This document shows, one piece after another, positions 7,223-8,493 of a stretch of DNA of 8,493 bases. Origin of the DNA: Chlamydiia bacterium (GTDB lineage Bacteria > Chlamydiota > Chlamydiia > Chlamydiales > FEN-1388); contig PMZB01000009.1 of NCBI GenBank assembly GCA_003170575.1, positions 1 through 8,493 of the forward strand, in the 5' to 3' direction. Position 1 is the first letter of the stretch. Every line of letters starts with the position of its first letter. The notes under the pieces were generated by a model that saw only the letters and a program-made list of their open reading frames with translations, was not told where the DNA came from and made no database searches. The translations under genes and the position numbers were made by a program.

Positions 7223-7495
7223 CAAAGCTGGCGCCAAGTCTGCATATACTGCACAATAGCTTTTTTAGCTTATCGACTGGACAAGCGTAAAACATTAACA
7301 TAAGATTTGAGCTATCAGAAATAACCAGCAGCCATTGTATCAATAAGAAAAATTCAAGGATATTAAAACTTAGTCAAAAACCGGGTAAGTGAAAAGGTTC
7401 TTGACTTTTGGATATCGAATTTAGCTCTGCTTATTCATCAAAAGAATCAAGCCCTATACTTTTGATTGAAAAAACATCTTAAGTGCAGATAAGAT

Positions 7496-7511
7496 CCTTA
7501 AAAATTTAAGG
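7496..7511 (-). repeat. Perfect short inverted repeat after the methyltransferase gene
   Basis: CCTTAAA, two bases, TTTAAGG: a perfect 7-base stem, 30 bases past the methyltransferase stop codon. On the - strand it is followed by ATCTTATC, not a T-run, and the stem is AT-rich. A role as a weak terminator or regulator site is only possible. Confidence 0.4.
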
Positions 7512-7540
7512 TTTTGCAATTTTAATGAGGATGGCAGCTT

Positions 7541-8236
7541 TTAATTCTTTTTGAACATTGCCAGGATATGCCATTGTAGTATTTCAGCATAAATCTGAGT
7601 ATATCCCAATGCTTTTATTTTCTCTGTCAATTGCTCTGGCAGAAAAGCGTAGTGTGTTAATCCTTTTTCAGGGCCATCCTGAGCCACATAGGTTTGCTTG
7701 TCTAAGAATCGTAGGGTACAGGAAATGCCGCCATGGGAGTCCTTATACAGGCCGCCTCCAAGATCTTCGAGATCAAACGAGTTAAAGTTCGCAGTCTTCA
7801 CGATAAATAAGCCACCATGCTTCAGGATCCGTGTGATCTCTGCAAAAAGCTTTTCTATATTCGGTAAGGTGTTGTGATTCAATGATTGGAATGCAATGAC
7901 TGCATCCAATGACCTGTCTTCAAATGGCAATGCCTGGTACATATCCTGTTCAAGGGTGTGAACAGATACCTGAGCTTCTTGTGCGTGTATTTTTATTTTT
8001 TCGATGCCCTCATTGGAGATTTCCAATGCATGCACGGTCTTCCCTTGTTTTGCCAGAGCGACAGCAATGGTCCCATCGCCAGCACCAAGATCAAGGACAG
8101 TTTGGGCCTTCTCCTGCTTAAAAAGCTCCAGCATCTTTTGAGAGATGTCGGCCTTGAAATACTCATCTACGCTGTCATTTTTCCACACATCATCATAGCT
8201 TTGTCGCTTGGAAACAGTTTTTTTACTTTTCGCCAT
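7541..8236 (-). CDS. Class I SAM-dependent methyltransferase
   Basis: 231 residues from ATG 8236. The Rossmann-fold methyltransferase order is clear: motif I TVLDLGAGDGTIA at 46-58 binds S-adenosylmethionine, an acidic residue E72 (HALEIS) ends strand 2, LEQDMYQALPFEDRSLDAVIAF covers motifs III and IV at about 95-116 (D98), and LKHGGLFIVKTANF is the late strand at 138-151. The N-terminus (MAKSKKTVSKRQSYDDVWKN) is basic and there is no leader, so the protein is cytoplasmic. The family methylates small molecules, lipids or proteins; nothing identifies the acceptor. A TTG at 8242 could add two residues, but the ATG is preferred. No GGAG lies upstream (only AAGAAAG), so it differs from its neighbours. 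It stands alone, 328 bases from the lipase genes. Confidence 0.85.
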   Translation of the reverse strand: MAKSKKTVSKRQSYDDVWKNDSVDEYFKADISQKMLELFKQEKAQTVLDLGAGDGTIAVALAKQGKTVHALEISNEGIEKIKIHAQEAQVSVHTLEQDMYQALPFEDRSLDAVIAFQSLNHNTLPNIEKLFAEITRILKHGGLFIVKTANFNSFDLEDLGGGLYKDSHGGISCTLRFLDKQTYVAQDGPEKGLTHYAFLPEQLTEKIKALGYTQIYAEILQWHILAMFKKN

Positions 8237-8400
8237 TTTCAACTTTCTTAGTCTTTAATTAAGCTAAATCCAAGGTTTAGGTTGTGACGCAAATCCTGTA
8301 TGATTTATAGAGGATGCGATTGCCCAAAGCACTATACCATGTGAAAGCTGATAAAGCACCTTGAAATCTGAAATTTTTAGTCAAAAACTTTTAACTATCA

Positions 8401-8493
8401 TCAAAAAGCAGTTTTCTCAAGCTCCAGAGTCTTTGAATACACCTGGCTTACAATCTGTTCCTTTTCCTGACTAGACGGGAGACCTAAAACCGG
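8401..8493 (-). CDS. C-terminal tail of an unidentified protein, cut by window edge
   Basis: Only one - strand frame is open to the right edge; it gives 30 residues ending at a TGA at 8401-8403. The tail reads PVLGLPSSQEKEQIVSQVYS, then KTLELEKTAF. The spacing LP-x3-E-x3-IV-x2-V resembles the LPPL-EQ-IV-V helix start near the C-terminus of type I restriction specificity subunits (HsdS), though the usual PPL and EQ are not conserved. The piece is too short for a firm call. It would lie upstream of the methyltransferase on the same strand, 164 bases away. Confidence 0.35.
   Translation of the reverse strand, partial: PVLGLPSSQEKEQIVSQVYSKTLELEKTAF

Larger units (their letters stand above)
7213..7540. 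other. AT-rich intergenic region without a supported gene
   Basis: 328 bases between the methyltransferase stop and the exported lipase start. No frame here has a convincing start and ribosome binding site. It should hold the lipase promoter on the - strand, but I found no pair of boxes I trust. The only clear structure is the short inverted repeat at 7496-7511. A 12-base string TTAGTCAAAAAC (about 7370-7381) recurs upstream of the methyltransferase near 8377, which may be chance in AT-rich DNA. Confidence 0.6.

Noticed and set aside
7558..8251. + strand frames opposite the methyltransferase
   Set aside because: Antisense shadows; the - strand protein has well-placed methyltransferase motifs.
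7370..8388. 12-base direct repeat TTAGTCAAAAAC flanking the methyltransferase
   Set aside because: Too short and AT-rich to argue for an attachment site or element ends; no longer shared sequence surrounds it.
8243..8400. Promoter for the methyltransferase
   Set aside because: TTGACT and TATAAA-like strings occur on the - strand but none pair at an acceptable spacing.

Overview
The window looks like an accessory region from a Gram-negative, probably host-associated bacterium. That assignment is inference. It rests on several small exported enzymes with Sec-type signal peptides (two related GDSL lipases/esterases, a HAD-like phosphatase, a beta-helix carbohydrate enzyme), moderately AT-rich DNA, and one decayed accessory nuclease gene. 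The mix recalls amoeba- or arthropod-associated intracellular bacteria, but no marker gene here fixes the taxon.

Layout. Bases 156-2360 (+ strand) encode a large exported right-handed beta-helix protein whose domain order resembles glycoside hydrolase family 141. All other genes are on the - strand. Read in their own direction from the right edge they are: the tail of an unidentified protein (8401-8493, weakly like the C-terminus of a type I restriction specificity subunit); a class I SAM-dependent methyltransferase (7541-8236); two tandem GDSL/SGNH hydrolase paralogues (6232-7212 and 5171-6181); an exported HAD-like protein with its own candidate promoter (4109-5071); a YhcG/DUF1016-type PD-(D/E)XK nuclease broken by two single-base frameshifts (2864-3918); and an orphan 124-residue acidic protein 31 bases downstream of it (2458-2832). 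The beta-helix gene and the orphan gene converge, with 97 bases between them.

How they fit together. The two lipases and the HAD-like protein lie head to tail and read as a small set of hydrolases acting outside the cytoplasm. One lipase and the HAD-like protein have clear signal peptides, while the second lipase has lost or never had one. The nuclease pseudogene and the orphan protein form a separate unit, possibly the remains of a defence or mobile-element locus. The methyltransferase stands alone. I do not see a clearly new system. The best leads are the doubly frameshifted nuclease with its orphan partner, the lipase pair with different localisation signals, and the HAD-like protein lacking the usual second catalytic aspartate.
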